Of a stretch of 64,000 nt of DNA, positions 54,279 through 63,422 are shown in pieces (position 1 is the stretch's first letter; each line of letters begins with the position of its first letter). Made by a program: the position numbers and the translations under genes. Source of the DNA: DZBG01 sp049241565 (GTDB lineage Bacteria > Bdellovibrionota > Bacteriovoracia > Bacteriovoracales > Bacteriovoracaceae); contig JBMLQL010000030.1 of the NCBI GenBank assembly GCA_049241565.1, forward strand, positions 62,001-126,000, read 5' to 3'. The notes under the pieces were generated by a model. It had not been told where the DNA came from. It made no database searches and saw only the letters and a list, made by a program, of their open reading frames with translations.

Positions 54279-55499
54279 TTACTCTGCTCCGCCGGCTGAC
54301 ATAAAAATCGGAAGATACATGGCGATGAGAACAAATCCAATGATTCCCCCCAAAACGACAAGAATTAGAGGCTCAATCATTTTAGTCAAGTTCCCGACCA
54401 GTTCCTCAATTTCCTGCTCAAACACATCAGCTACTTTCACCAGCATATTATCCAAGTTACCTGTGGACTCACCCACCTTCATCATTTGGGTCACAAGAGG
54501 CGGGAAATATTTAATACGGCTGAGAGGTTCAGTTATCGACTTTCCTTCCACAACTGCTTGTCTCACCTTAGTGAGGTCTTTTGCTATTTGAGTATTATCT
54601 AGGGTCTCAATACAAATTTCCAGAGCATCAATAATCGGAACTCCGGCAGCGAGCATCGTGGCAAGAGTTCGAGTAAATGATCCAAGATTCCCCTTGATAA
54701 CTAGCATACCAAAAAGAGGAGCTGTCATTGTAAATTTATCCCACTGCTGCTTACCTTGAGTCGTTTTAATATAATTAAAAAAGAGAAGGGCTCCTGCCAC
54801 AAGACCTGCGATAAGAAGCAACGTATAGTTCTGGAAAAAATTAGAAACATCAATCACTGTCTGAGTGACCCACGGCACTTCTTGGTTTGATTCTTTAAGC
54901 ATCCCTACGAATTGTGGAACGACAAAAACCATTAATCCGAAAATAACAATAATACCTACAAAGACCACAATCACCGGATAAGTAAGGGCAGACTTTACTT
55001 GCTTTTTAAGCTTCTCTTGTTTTTCCATGAACTCAGCAAGCTTATTTAAAATCCCATCTAGAATCCCAGCTGCTTCTCCGGCCTTCACAAGAGAGCAGTA
55101 AAGTTTATCAAATCCTTTCTGAGATGAGAGGGCCTCAAATAAACTTTTTCCTTCCTCTACTTGAACTTGAATCGCTTTCACTGAATTCTTGAGAGTAAAA
55201 TTCTGCTCTTGTTTATAAAGAATATCCAAGCATTCCATAATGGGGACACCCGCATTAATAAGAATAGCTAACTGTCTAGTGAAACGAGTAAGCTCGGCTC
55301 GGCCAAAAGGCTTTGAAAGTCCTGCCTCAACCATCCATTGACCAAGATCTGATTCAAAAATTGATGGAGCTGTAATTTTTGTTGTTCTAATACGTTGACG
55401 ACGTAAGAGTTTCTTGGCCTCTGTGATATTTGAGGCATCAATCTCACTCTCTACTTTTTTTCCATCCTGGGTAAACCCAGCGTATTTAAACTTCGGCAT
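54279..55499 (-). CDS. pilC: Type IV pilus inner-membrane platform protein PilC
   Basis: This 406-residue protein has two GspF/PilC repeats (LTRFTRQLAILINAGVPIMECL and FTRTLATMLAAGVPIIDALEI) and membrane helices at about 170-190, 215-240 and 378-398. It forms the rotor-like platform moved by PilB and PilT. It starts 3 bp after pilT ends. Confidence 0.94.
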   Translation of the reverse strand: MPKFKYAGFTQDGKKVESEIDASNITEAKKLLRRQRIRTTKITAPSIFESDLGQWMVEAGLSKPFGRAELTRFTRQLAILINAGVPIMECLDILYKQEQNFTLKNSVKAIQVQVEEGKSLFEALSSQKGFDKLYCSLVKAGEAAGILDGILNKLAEFMEKQEKLKKQVKSALTYPVIVVFVGIIVIFGLMVFVVPQFVGMLKESNQEVPWVTQTVIDVSNFFQNYTLLLIAGLVAGALLFFNYIKTTQGKQQWDKFTMTAPLFGMLVIKGNLGSFTRTLATMLAAGVPIIDALEICIETLDNTQIAKDLTKVRQAVVEGKSITEPLSRIKYFPPLVTQMMKVGESTGNLDNMLVKVADVFEQEIEELVGNLTKMIEPLILVVLGGIIGFVLIAMYLPIFMSAGGAE

Positions 55500-55502
55500 A
55501 AA

Positions 55503-56642
55503 TTACTTCTTCTTAACGTTCGTAAGCCCCAGCATTCTTGTTAACTCTTCAGGATTGTTTGAAAAGGTCATGGCCGTTTCAGGAGTAATAAGACCTGAAT
55601 CAAGAATTTTTTTAATATTCTGATTCATCGTAAACATTCCTGTTTCTTCCTGTCCGATCTGCATCTGTGAGTAAATTTGGTGAACCTTATCCTCTCGAAT
55701 AAGATTTCGAATAGCCGGAGTAATTCGAAGAATCTCTTGGACCGCCACACGTCCTTTAGGAACTTTAGGTAAGAGCTGTTGGGCCACTACACCTTGTAGA
55801 ACAAATGAAAGAAGAGTTCTAATTTGCTCCTGTTGCTCATGAGAGAAAACGTTAATAATACGGTTGATCGTTTGAACTGTTGAGTTGGTGTGAAGAGTCC
55901 CAAAAACAACGTGACCGGTTTCAGCAATTGTTAAAGCGGCCTCAATAGTTTCAGGATCTCGAAGCTCTCCGACCAGAACAATGTCAGGGTCCTGTCTTAG
56001 AAGAGATTTAATCCCTTTACCGAAATTCAAAGTATCGGCTCCAATCTCGCGCTGGTTAACAAGTGACATTTTATGCTGATGTACAAATTCAATAGGATCC
56101 TCTAGTGTAATAATATGAGACGCTGAATTTGTGTTCAATTTATCAATGATTGAAGCCAGAGTTGTTGACTTACCAGATCCCGTAGGACCTGTGACAAGAA
56201 AGAGACCACTTGAAACATCCACCATATCAAGAAGAACTCGAGGTAAGCCAAGAGCATCAAAATCTGGAATAAGACTTGGGATTTGTCGAAAAACAGCTGC
56301 CGTGGCCCCTTTAGAGAAAAAAACGTTCGCTCGAAAACGAGCAAGACCTTTAACTCCGAAAGAAAAATCCAGTTCTAAATTTTTTTCAAGTTCGGCTTTT
56401 TGTTTTTCTGTTAGAATTTGATAGATCAATCTCTTGGTATCATCAGGAGTGAGAGATCCAATTTTAACTCGGACAATTTCTCCACTCACTCTCATCGCAG
56501 GAGCACTTCCCACTGTTAAATGTAAGTCAGATGCCCCATTATCAACCATCACCTTAAAAAGCTGCTGGATTTGGAGATTACCAATTCCTTGTTCACCGAC
56601 ATTGGTTTTGGTTTGGGTCTGGGTTGAATCATTACCTGCCAT
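55503..56642 (-). CDS. pilT: Type IV pilus retraction ATPase PilT
   Basis: This 379-residue hexameric ATPase has Walker A GPTGSGKSTTL, the Asp box HIITLEDPIEFVHQ, Walker B LLRQDPDIVLVGELRD, the His box and an AIRNLIREDK-type C-terminal motif typical of PilT. It powers retraction. It starts 8 bp after pilB. A short Q/T-rich N-terminal extension is present. Confidence 0.94.
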   Translation of the reverse strand: MAGNDSTQTQTKTNVGEQGIGNLQIQQLFKVMVDNGASDLHLTVGSAPAMRVSGEIVRVKIGSLTPDDTKRLIYQILTEKQKAELEKNLELDFSFGVKGLARFRANVFFSKGATAAVFRQIPSLIPDFDALGLPRVLLDMVDVSSGLFLVTGPTGSGKSTTLASIIDKLNTNSASHIITLEDPIEFVHQHKMSLVNQREIGADTLNFGKGIKSLLRQDPDIVLVGELRDPETIEAALTIAETGHVVFGTLHTNSTVQTINRIINVFSHEQQEQIRTLLSFVLQGVVAQQLLPKVPKGRVAVQEILRITPAIRNLIREDKVHQIYSQMQIGQEETGMFTMNQNIKKILDSGLITPETAMTFSNNPEELTRMLGLTNVKKK

Positions 56643-56650
56643 ATATTCTC

Positions 56651-58321
56651 CTACAATTGATCTGATGCTGAGTTGGAAACTGCTTCTTCAATAGTAGTTA
56701 AACCTTGAGCGACTTTAGTCAGGGCACACATACGAAGTGTCTTCATCCCATCTCTAATGGCCTGTCGTTTAATATCATCCGTAGAAGCATTTCTTAAAAT
56801 AAGTTCTCGAACTTTTGGTGTCATTGCTAAAACTTCGTAAATGGCAACTCGACCTTTATAACCAGTACCATTACAAATATCGCATCCCTTTCCGTGATAG
56901 ACTTTAATCTTTTCAGCAGAGGCAGGGGCAAAACCACAAGCAATAAGCTCATCCGGAGTGGTCTTTCTTTCTTCTCGACAGTTTAAGCATATTTTTCGGC
57001 ATAATCTTTGCGCCACAACCACATTCAAAGCTGCGACGACAAGGAATGGCTCAATTCCCATATTGAGAATTCGTGTAATGGTCGCTGGGGCATCATTAGT
57101 ATGAAGTGTAGATAAAACTAAGTGACCAGTAAGTGCTGCTTCAACCGCAATTTCACCGACCTCTAAATCTCGAATCTCTCCCACCATGATAATATCTGGA
57201 TCTTGACGTAAGAACGCTTTAAGGGCCGAGGCAAAAGTCAGACCCACTTCTTTTTTTACGTTTACCTGATTAATCCCTTCAAGGTTAAACTCGACAGGAT
57301 CTTCGGCAGTGGAAATATTATTATCAATTGTATTTAAATCTGCGATAGCAGAATAAAGGGTTGTTGTTTTTCCAGAACCCGTCGGACCTGTCACAAGACA
57401 CATCCCATAAGGGCGATGGATTCCCTCTTTGAATACCTCAAGTTGTTTGGCCTCGAAACCAAGCTTTGTCATATCTAACTGAAGATTTGATGAATCAAGA
57501 AGTCGCATTACAATCTTCTCACCAAATAAACATGGAAGTGAAGAAACACGATAATCGATAGGACTACCACCGATCATCAGCTTAATACGGCCATCTTGAG
57601 GCTTACGTTTTTCTGAGATATCCATTGAAGACATAATCTTCATACGAGACACTACCGCAGGCATCATACTTTTAGGCGGAGTGGCCACTTCAACAAGACT
57701 TCCATCGATACGGAATCGAATACGGAAAGATTTTTCATAAGGCTCAACATGGATATCGGAGGCTTTTTTAATATAAGCCTCCGCCAGAAGCCGGTTCACA
57801 AAAGTGAGAACGTCATCCGAAATATCTTCGGCCTTAATGCTCTCTTCTGCTTGCGTTGAAGAATTAACTTCTTGAATCTGATTAAGAAGGTCATCAACTG
57901 AATCCTTAACTCCACCAAATAATTTTTTCCAAGAGGAAATATTTGTTAGAATGAATTCAACTTGTTTCTTAAAAAAATCTTGAAGCTCTTTAATCGCCTC
58001 TGTTGGTACAGTTGGATCAAATGTGGCCATCGTCACTTTTGTAGCAGTTTTCTGAATAGGAATGGCACGATACTTAATAACTAATCGTTTCTTGAGACTT
58101 GAGATTGTATCAGCTGGAACTTTTGCATTTCTCAGATCAATAAAAGTCATGCTGTATTTTTCAGAACAAATTTTAGCAAATTTATTTTCATCAAAGTATG
58201 GCATTTGAAGAAGTTCAAACTCATTAACCTCGTCATCTTTACCCATAGAGAGTCTGCGCAACTCTTTGAGTGTCGCCATCCCTGTATTTGTCACAACTTC
58301 AATGAATTCTTTTCGAATCAT
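56651..58321 (-). CDS. pilB: Type IV pilus extension ATPase PilB
   Basis: This 556-residue ATPase has an N-terminal GspE/PilB domain, Walker A GPTGSGKTTTLYS, FLRQDPDIIMVGEIRD and the C-terminal zinc tetracysteine (CLNC and CDIC). It powers pilus extension, opposite to PilT. It heads pilB-pilT-pilC. A gap of 62 bp separates it from aroE and holds no clear promoter. Confidence 0.94.
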   Translation of the reverse strand: MIRKEFIEVVTNTGMATLKELRRLSMGKDDEVNEFELLQMPYFDENKFAKICSEKYSMTFIDLRNAKVPADTISSLKKRLVIKYRAIPIQKTATKVTMATFDPTVPTEAIKELQDFFKKQVEFILTNISSWKKLFGGVKDSVDDLLNQIQEVNSSTQAEESIKAEDISDDVLTFVNRLLAEAYIKKASDIHVEPYEKSFRIRFRIDGSLVEVATPPKSMMPAVVSRMKIMSSMDISEKRKPQDGRIKLMIGGSPIDYRVSSLPCLFGEKIVMRLLDSSNLQLDMTKLGFEAKQLEVFKEGIHRPYGMCLVTGPTGSGKTTTLYSAIADLNTIDNNISTAEDPVEFNLEGINQVNVKKEVGLTFASALKAFLRQDPDIIMVGEIRDLEVGEIAVEAALTGHLVLSTLHTNDAPATITRILNMGIEPFLVVAALNVVVAQRLCRKICLNCREERKTTPDELIACGFAPASAEKIKVYHGKGCDICNGTGYKGRVAIYEVLAMTPKVRELILRNASTDDIKRQAIRDGMKTLRMCALTKVAQGLTTIEEAVSNSASDQL

Positions 58322-58383
58322 TATCCACTAACCCTTTGATTGTATGTTAACCTCATCGGGGTATTGGGGACTTAAGTTTAGCG

Positions 58384-59070
58384 TTAAATAATTTTCCAAA
58401 ATTTGGCGGCAGCGATGGCCTGAAGCTCAAGCATTCTCTGCCCATCATGGTAGTACTTTACCTGTGACGGCAGAGTATTTTGGTGAGGTATAAAGGAGTA
58501 ATTGTAATCCCAAAAAATAAAAGATGAGTGGAGAAGTCCACTAAAAACAAAATCTCGCGAGCAAGAATTTATCACTACAATCTGCGAGGCTTTTTCTTTG
58601 AAATGAGAAAGATCAGCTGTACTCATTTGAGGATTCATTTTTCTTGAAATGAGAGTGTACATCAATCCTTTTTCTTTGAGTCTAGAGACCGTAAGCTTAC
58701 TCATAACTCCATCACCAAGAACGATAAAAAAAAGATCTTTGAAATTCTTTTTAAGACCATCCAACTCTAAATCTATAGCAACAGCATCTGTGTTGGTCCC
58801 TATGGCCTTCTCATTTAAGAATAAAATAGCATTGATTGCCTCTTTGTATTCATAAAGTGATTCAAAAACAATATCTTTAAGATAATGCTTTTTATAAGGG
58901 GATGTAATATTCACCCCACGATATTTTTTCTTAAGCTCTTCTATCGTTGGGAGATCTGACTCATGCTGAATATCGATTAAATCATAATCTAGCGGCTTAC
59001 CAACAATACTCTCATAGATTTCAGGTGATTTTGAGTGTTGGATACTTTTTCCAATAAGAGCGAACTTCAT
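58384..59070 (-). CDS. aroE: Shikimate dehydrogenase, short variant
   Basis: This 228-residue protein has the catalytic landmarks: an SKSP motif near 14-17, GVNITSPYKK with the catalytic lysine, and GTNTDAVA with the catalytic aspartate. The NADP loop reads VLGDGVMSK rather than the usual GAGG, and the chain is about 40 residues shorter than typical AroE, so cofactor binding may differ. It reduces 3-dehydroshikimate. It overlaps ribF by 4 bp. Confidence 0.82.
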   Translation of the reverse strand: MKFALIGKSIQHSKSPEIYESIVGKPLDYDLIDIQHESDLPTIEELKKKYRGVNITSPYKKHYLKDIVFESLYEYKEAINAILFLNEKAIGTNTDAVAIDLELDGLKKNFKDLFFIVLGDGVMSKLTVSRLKEKGLMYTLISRKMNPQMSTADLSHFKEKASQIVVINSCSRDFVFSGLLHSSFIFWDYNYSFIPHQNTLPSQVKYYHDGQRMLELQAIAAAKFWKII

Positions 59071-60002
59071 ACTTTATAGTCTCTGGCAAATTCTACATCT
59101 TTCTTAATTTGTTCCACTAGATCAGTTACAGTAGGAAATCTTTTTTCATCTCTGATCCTAGAAAGAAATTCAATATGAAGAGATTCTCCATAGATATCAC
59201 TATCAAATTCAAAAATATTAGTTTCAATCGTCACAGAGGATGAATCTTTAAAGGTCGGATTTTTTCCAATATTAGTGATTGATTTAAAGGTCATCCCTTT
59301 ATAGATCGTTCTCGTAACATAGACGCCTAGGCTCGGTACAATACTGTCAGTTGCTATCTGAATATTTGCAGTAGGAAACCCTATTTTTTTTCCTCTTCCT
59401 TCACCTTTAACAACCACACCATCTAAGCACAGGTTTCGTCCCAATAAAGCCGAGGCTTTTCCAACGTCACCATCTTCAATGGCCTTTCTCACACGACTTG
59501 ATGAAATCACGGCTCCATCGAATTCAAACTTAGGCTGGATTTCAACATTAATTCCCTTAAGTTTGCAATGATCTTTCACAAGATCAAAACTTCCTTGTTT
59601 ATGGGCCCCAAAGGCAAAATCATAACCTAAGTAAATGCTTTCGATACTCGGATAAGTAAGAACATACTGATCAAGAAATTCTTCACCAGAAAGTGTTGAA
59701 AAATCTCGCGTAAAATCAATTTCAACAAGATAATCAACACCGTTCTCTTCAAGATAAGTTCTACGCTGAGAATAGGAACTAATTAAAAATCGCTCTCTCT
59801 CAGCATGAAGAATTTTTTGAGGATGAGGAACAAAAGTAATCACGGCAAACTTTAAACTTTTATCATCACACTTTTGTTTAAGGTGCTTGAGTAATTGTTG
59901 ATGGCCAAGATGGACACCATCGAAATTTCCAATAGTCAACCCAAGTGCGGGAAACTTATCTTGTATTTTTTTAATCTCTTCTAAACGATGAATGACTTTC
60001 AT
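59067..60002 (-). CDS. ribF: Bifunctional riboflavin kinase/FAD synthetase
   Basis: This 311-residue protein has an N-terminal adenylyltransferase domain with GNFDGVHLGHQ (25-35) and a C-terminal kinase domain with GRGKKIGFPTANI. It makes FMN and FAD from riboflavin. Its start lies 32 bp inside the batD 3-prime end, so it is coupled to the Bat genes, an unusual pairing. Confidence 0.94.
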   Translation of the reverse strand: MKVIHRLEEIKKIQDKFPALGLTIGNFDGVHLGHQQLLKHLKQKCDDKSLKFAVITFVPHPQKILHAERERFLISSYSQRRTYLEENGVDYLVEIDFTRDFSTLSGEEFLDQYVLTYPSIESIYLGYDFAFGAHKQGSFDLVKDHCKLKGINVEIQPKFEFDGAVISSSRVRKAIEDGDVGKASALLGRNLCLDGVVVKGEGRGKKIGFPTANIQIATDSIVPSLGVYVTRTIYKGMTFKSITNIGKNPTFKDSSSVTIETNIFEFDSDIYGESLHIEFLSRIRDEKRFPTVTDLVEQIKKDVEFARDYKV

Positions 60003-61665
60003 CTTTTATATGCTCCAACATCTTTGCCAGACGATTAAAGTGTTTACGTTCAAATTTATAGAGATCAGGTGAAGTTCCTTTCCCAAAGCTCTTATAAGAA
60101 TTTTGCTGAATTAAATCAACAAAATATCTCTTAGAATCCTCTGAGAGATCACCCTCAGCGATGATTTGTCCTGGAGTTTTGCCAGTCTTCTCGACCCAAG
60201 GGGCCATCCAATGGTAAAACTCCGCAATATCAAAGCTCTTTTTCAAAGAAGAGGGAATATCTTGTGAGCTTTTCAAACTCAACCCCCTAAGAGGATTGTT
60301 CAGTCTGATCATGGCGACAAAAAGAATGACGACAAGAATGATAAGCCCTATCAACACAAAATAAGATCGAGAAAGCCAATTCATGGCCTGATAAAAGTCA
60401 GGGGTCTGGATCGTTGGAAGTGAGGGCACCTTAGGTAAAGCAAGAGTTGGAGAGCTCACTTCTTCTTCATTTTCAGTTCTCTTATCATCTTTTTGAACAG
60501 ACGCTTCCTGTCCTCCAGCAATCACAATCTCAGGAATATTAACTGTTGTTTTAATATACTCTCTTTTATCGGGATCAAAATAGCTCATGACCAAACTAGA
60601 AGCCGGCAATTTCAAATTATTTTTTGCTAAATAAGTGTAATCAAAAGTTTTAATTCCCTGCTCTGAATCAACAAGTTTTAGATCTGAATTACTTTCAAAC
60701 TCTTCTAAAGCGGAATTATTAAAAAGTTTAGGGGCTTCAAAATTCTCCAGGGCCCCATTCCCACTTACAGTTAACTTTAGCTCTAGGGGCTCATTTACAA
60801 TAAGTTTGGTGTTTCCAATACTAAGATTAAAATCATGTTTCCCAACCAGTCCTGAAAATCCTGCGGGTTTTCCTTCTTCAGGAAGTGGTAAAACATCAAT
60901 CTCGATAAGCTCACTTGAGACAGTTTTAGTTTTTTGATCACGAGGGCCATAACCAAAGCCATAGCCGTTATTGGCCGCTGCACTGATGTAAACTACAGAC
61001 ATGGTCAGAGGATCAATCTTCAACTTACCTGGCTTTTCTGGAAAAAGTTTAGCTGCATAAATTTGTGAGCGGTTATAAGGCTCTCCGTTCACAGCTACTC
61101 TTTCAGTCCTCTCCGGCTCTTGGAGAAATCTTTTAAGTGAATTATTAAGTTTAGGATACTTCTTCACATCCAACTGATTAACTGAAGTGCGTGCGTAAAT
61201 ATAGTATCTCGCGACGATTCCCTCTCCAACATAGAGCTGCTTTTTACTTACTTCCGCCATCACAAAGACTTCTGGTAAAACTTCAGCTTCTTTAAGAATT
61301 GTCACATTCATTGTGGGATGCTTAAGAACTTTTCCTTCAATAGTAACTTGAATATCCCGTAGACCTGAAATTCCGGCGTTACCTGCAATCATGTCATACG
61401 AGTATATCATCTCTCTGGTTATGGTAAGCTTTCCATTGGCATACATTGTTCTCGTTGATACACCCTGGCGATTTTTACCTACAACCTCCATTCGAAGAGG
61501 AGTAAAAAGAATTTCAGGCTCTTCAGATGATTCAGTTTGAATTTTAAAAACTATCTGAAATGTTTCACCTGCAACAGGTTTCAGGGGGTTAACTTCTATC
61601 TTTACTGAATCCGCAAAGGCCAGAGTTGTAAGCAGAAAAGTTAAAAAATAAATTATCATTTTCAT
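59971..61665 (-). CDS. batD: BatD family protein
   Basis: This 564-residue protein has a signal peptide (cut near AFA, about residue 18), beta-sandwich repeats (ETFQIVFKI and later EPLELKLTVSGNG), and a membrane helix at about 437-458 with a cytoplasmic tail. It follows the BatB-BatC gene by 5 bp. Bat proteins are envelope proteins linked to stress and aerotolerance in Bacteroides and Leptospira. Their mechanism is not settled. Confidence 0.87.
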   Translation of the reverse strand: MKMIIYFLTFLLTTLAFADSVKIEVNPLKPVAGETFQIVFKIQTESSEEPEILFTPLRMEVVGKNRQGVSTRTMYANGKLTITREMIYSYDMIAGNAGISGLRDIQVTIEGKVLKHPTMNVTILKEAEVLPEVFVMAEVSKKQLYVGEGIVARYYIYARTSVNQLDVKKYPKLNNSLKRFLQEPERTERVAVNGEPYNRSQIYAAKLFPEKPGKLKIDPLTMSVVYISAAANNGYGFGYGPRDQKTKTVSSELIEIDVLPLPEEGKPAGFSGLVGKHDFNLSIGNTKLIVNEPLELKLTVSGNGALENFEAPKLFNNSALEEFESNSDLKLVDSEQGIKTFDYTYLAKNNLKLPASSLVMSYFDPDKREYIKTTVNIPEIVIAGGQEASVQKDDKRTENEEEVSSPTLALPKVPSLPTIQTPDFYQAMNWLSRSYFVLIGLIILVVILFVAMIRLNNPLRGLSLKSSQDIPSSLKKSFDIAEFYHWMAPWVEKTGKTPGQIIAEGDLSEDSKRYFVDLIQQNSYKSFGKGTSPDLYKFERKHFNRLAKMLEHIKDESHSSFRRD

Positions 61666-61670
61666 AGATA

Positions 61671-63422
61671 TTACCAGTCTTTATTCTCTCTTGAATGTCT
61701 CTTATTCAAGTCTCGGGTTCCATTCTCAATCATCTTCATCTGAAGCTGACGATCGTCAGACATTAGTTGTTTTAGAAGAGGAGAGACCTTCTTAGGAGGC
61801 ATATTTTTTTGTTCCTCTTTAGGTTTATCCTCTTTCTGTTGATCATCTTTTTCATCATCCTGATCCTTAGGATCATCCTTTTTATCTTGTTTATCCTCTT
61901 TATCTTTTTTGTTCTCGCCTTTTTGATCTTTCTTTTCTTCTTTCTTCTTCTGATCTTGTTTTTCGTTAGAACCAGAACCGCCCTGACCCTGCTTTTCTGA
62001 ATCGTCTTCTTTTTGGTCTTGATTTTTTTTGTTCTTATCTTGCTTTTGCTGTTCTTGCTGCTTTTTATTAATCGCTAGCAATGTATTTTGAGACATCTTT
62101 TTAAGATAGTCCTCTCTTTGAGATTCTTCCAAATGAGGCTTCATCTTTTCATAAATAGAGAGTCCTTGAGAAATATCACCTTTTTTAAGTAAAGCTGTTC
62201 CATAGTTAAAAATGGACTCCACAGGAATATCTTCACCTGTGGCCAAATTTTCTTTATAGAGGGCGATGGCCTGGTCATCTTCACCTTGCTCTTGGAGTTC
62301 ATCGGCCAATTTAAGTTTCTCATATGAAGAAAGCTCTCCCGCCTCTAGAGATTGAAGCTTCATCATTGTTTCCGGACTTAACTCCTTTTTTTCTTCTTTA
62401 GGTTCTTGAGCAATGGCATAAAAATTCAAAAGAAACAGGACAAGAATTGAAGACAGTCGATAAGGAGTCATTGATTTAAGAATGAGGCCAAGGATAAAAA
62501 TAAAAACAGATGGCAACACAATCCACTCCATCCTTACAGGACGGACAATCATATCCTGTTGCTGCTCAGACTTTTTCTTTTCAGTTTTAAAGAAATTAAT
62601 GATCTCATCACTCGGAAGAGAATAACTTCCAAGAATCCAAGTTTTTACCACTGGTATCTGTTTTTCAAGAGTCGTAAAATAGTTCGGATTAAGCTTTGTT
62701 GTTATATCTTTGCCTTTATATTTTTTGTAGCCGAATCTAAACCCACGAGAATCATCTAAAGGAATTCTTCCACCGTTAGTTGTTCCAACTCCCACCAAGG
62801 CAATTCTTATCTCTTTAGGGATCTTCAGGTCAATTCCTTCTGCTGTTTCTTCACCATCAGTTAAAATAACAATATTTCCCGATGTATCACCACTCTCTTT
62901 GAAATATTGGATTGATTCTTGAAGAGCAATAGTTAGGGCAGATGAACCGTAATGATTTCTTAGGTTTTTAACACTATCAAGACGAGCATCAAGAAGGTCG
63001 ATATCATTGGTAAATGGAACAATTTTAGTTTGAACCTCAGCAAAGGCCACAATAGAGATTTGTTGTCCGGGTGCGCGACGAACAAGATGCTTGGCCAGCA
63101 TCACAGCTTTTTGAAGCCTACTTGGTTTTACATCCTCGGCCAGCATACTTGCAGACGTGTCTAGAAGAATAATGGTCTTATCTTCAGGTACTTGAGTTTT
63201 AATTCTCTCTTCAGGACCACGCCAATCCATTAAACTAAGGAGAAGGCCAAGAAGTCCTACTAACCACAAAAGACTTCCCAATAAATGTCGCCAGCGACGT
63301 CTTAAAAACCAATAAGTATTAACAAACTTAAAGAATTTTCTCTCACCACGAAGGACTAAAATAACAATGATGACCCAACCTAAGATAATAAAGGGTAGGT
63401 AGTTTCCGTAGATAAAACTCAT
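61671..63422 (-). CDS. BatB-BatC fusion: vWA membrane protein with TPR and charged tail
   Basis: This 583-residue protein joins two usually separate Bat proteins. Two membrane helices (5-24 and about 46-65) precede a von Willebrand A domain with a MIDAS motif DTSAS (88-92) and ILTDGEE. After further membrane segments (about 298-318 and 323-342) come TPR-like helices (LQEQGEDDQAIALYKENL), then about 100 residues of Lys, Asp, Gln and Glu low complexity. The TPR half matches BatC. It starts by a 4-bp overlap with batA. Confidence 0.82.
   Translation of the reverse strand: MSFIYGNYLPFIILGWVIIVILVLRGERKFFKFVNTYWFLRRRWRHLLGSLLWLVGLLGLLLSLMDWRGPEERIKTQVPEDKTIILLDTSASMLAEDVKPSRLQKAVMLAKHLVRRAPGQQISIVAFAEVQTKIVPFTNDIDLLDARLDSVKNLRNHYGSSALTIALQESIQYFKESGDTSGNIVILTDGEETAEGIDLKIPKEIRIALVGVGTTNGGRIPLDDSRGFRFGYKKYKGKDITTKLNPNYFTTLEKQIPVVKTWILGSYSLPSDEIINFFKTEKKKSEQQQDMIVRPVRMEWIVLPSVFIFILGLILKSMTPYRLSSILVLFLLNFYAIAQEPKEEKKELSPETMMKLQSLEAGELSSYEKLKLADELQEQGEDDQAIALYKENLATGEDIPVESIFNYGTALLKKGDISQGLSIYEKMKPHLEESQREDYLKKMSQNTLLAINKKQQEQQKQDKNKKNQDQKEDDSEKQGQGGSGSNEKQDQKKKEEKKDQKGENKKDKEDKQDKKDDPKDQDDEKDDQQKEDKPKEEQKNMPPKKVSPLLKQLMSDDRQLQMKMIENGTRDLNKRHSRENKDW

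Noticed and set aside
61809..62000. A plus-strand frame of hydrophobic residues that looks like a membrane protein.
   Set aside because: It is the complement of the Lys/Asp-rich tail of the BatB-BatC gene, which gives Phe, Leu and Ile codons on the other strand.
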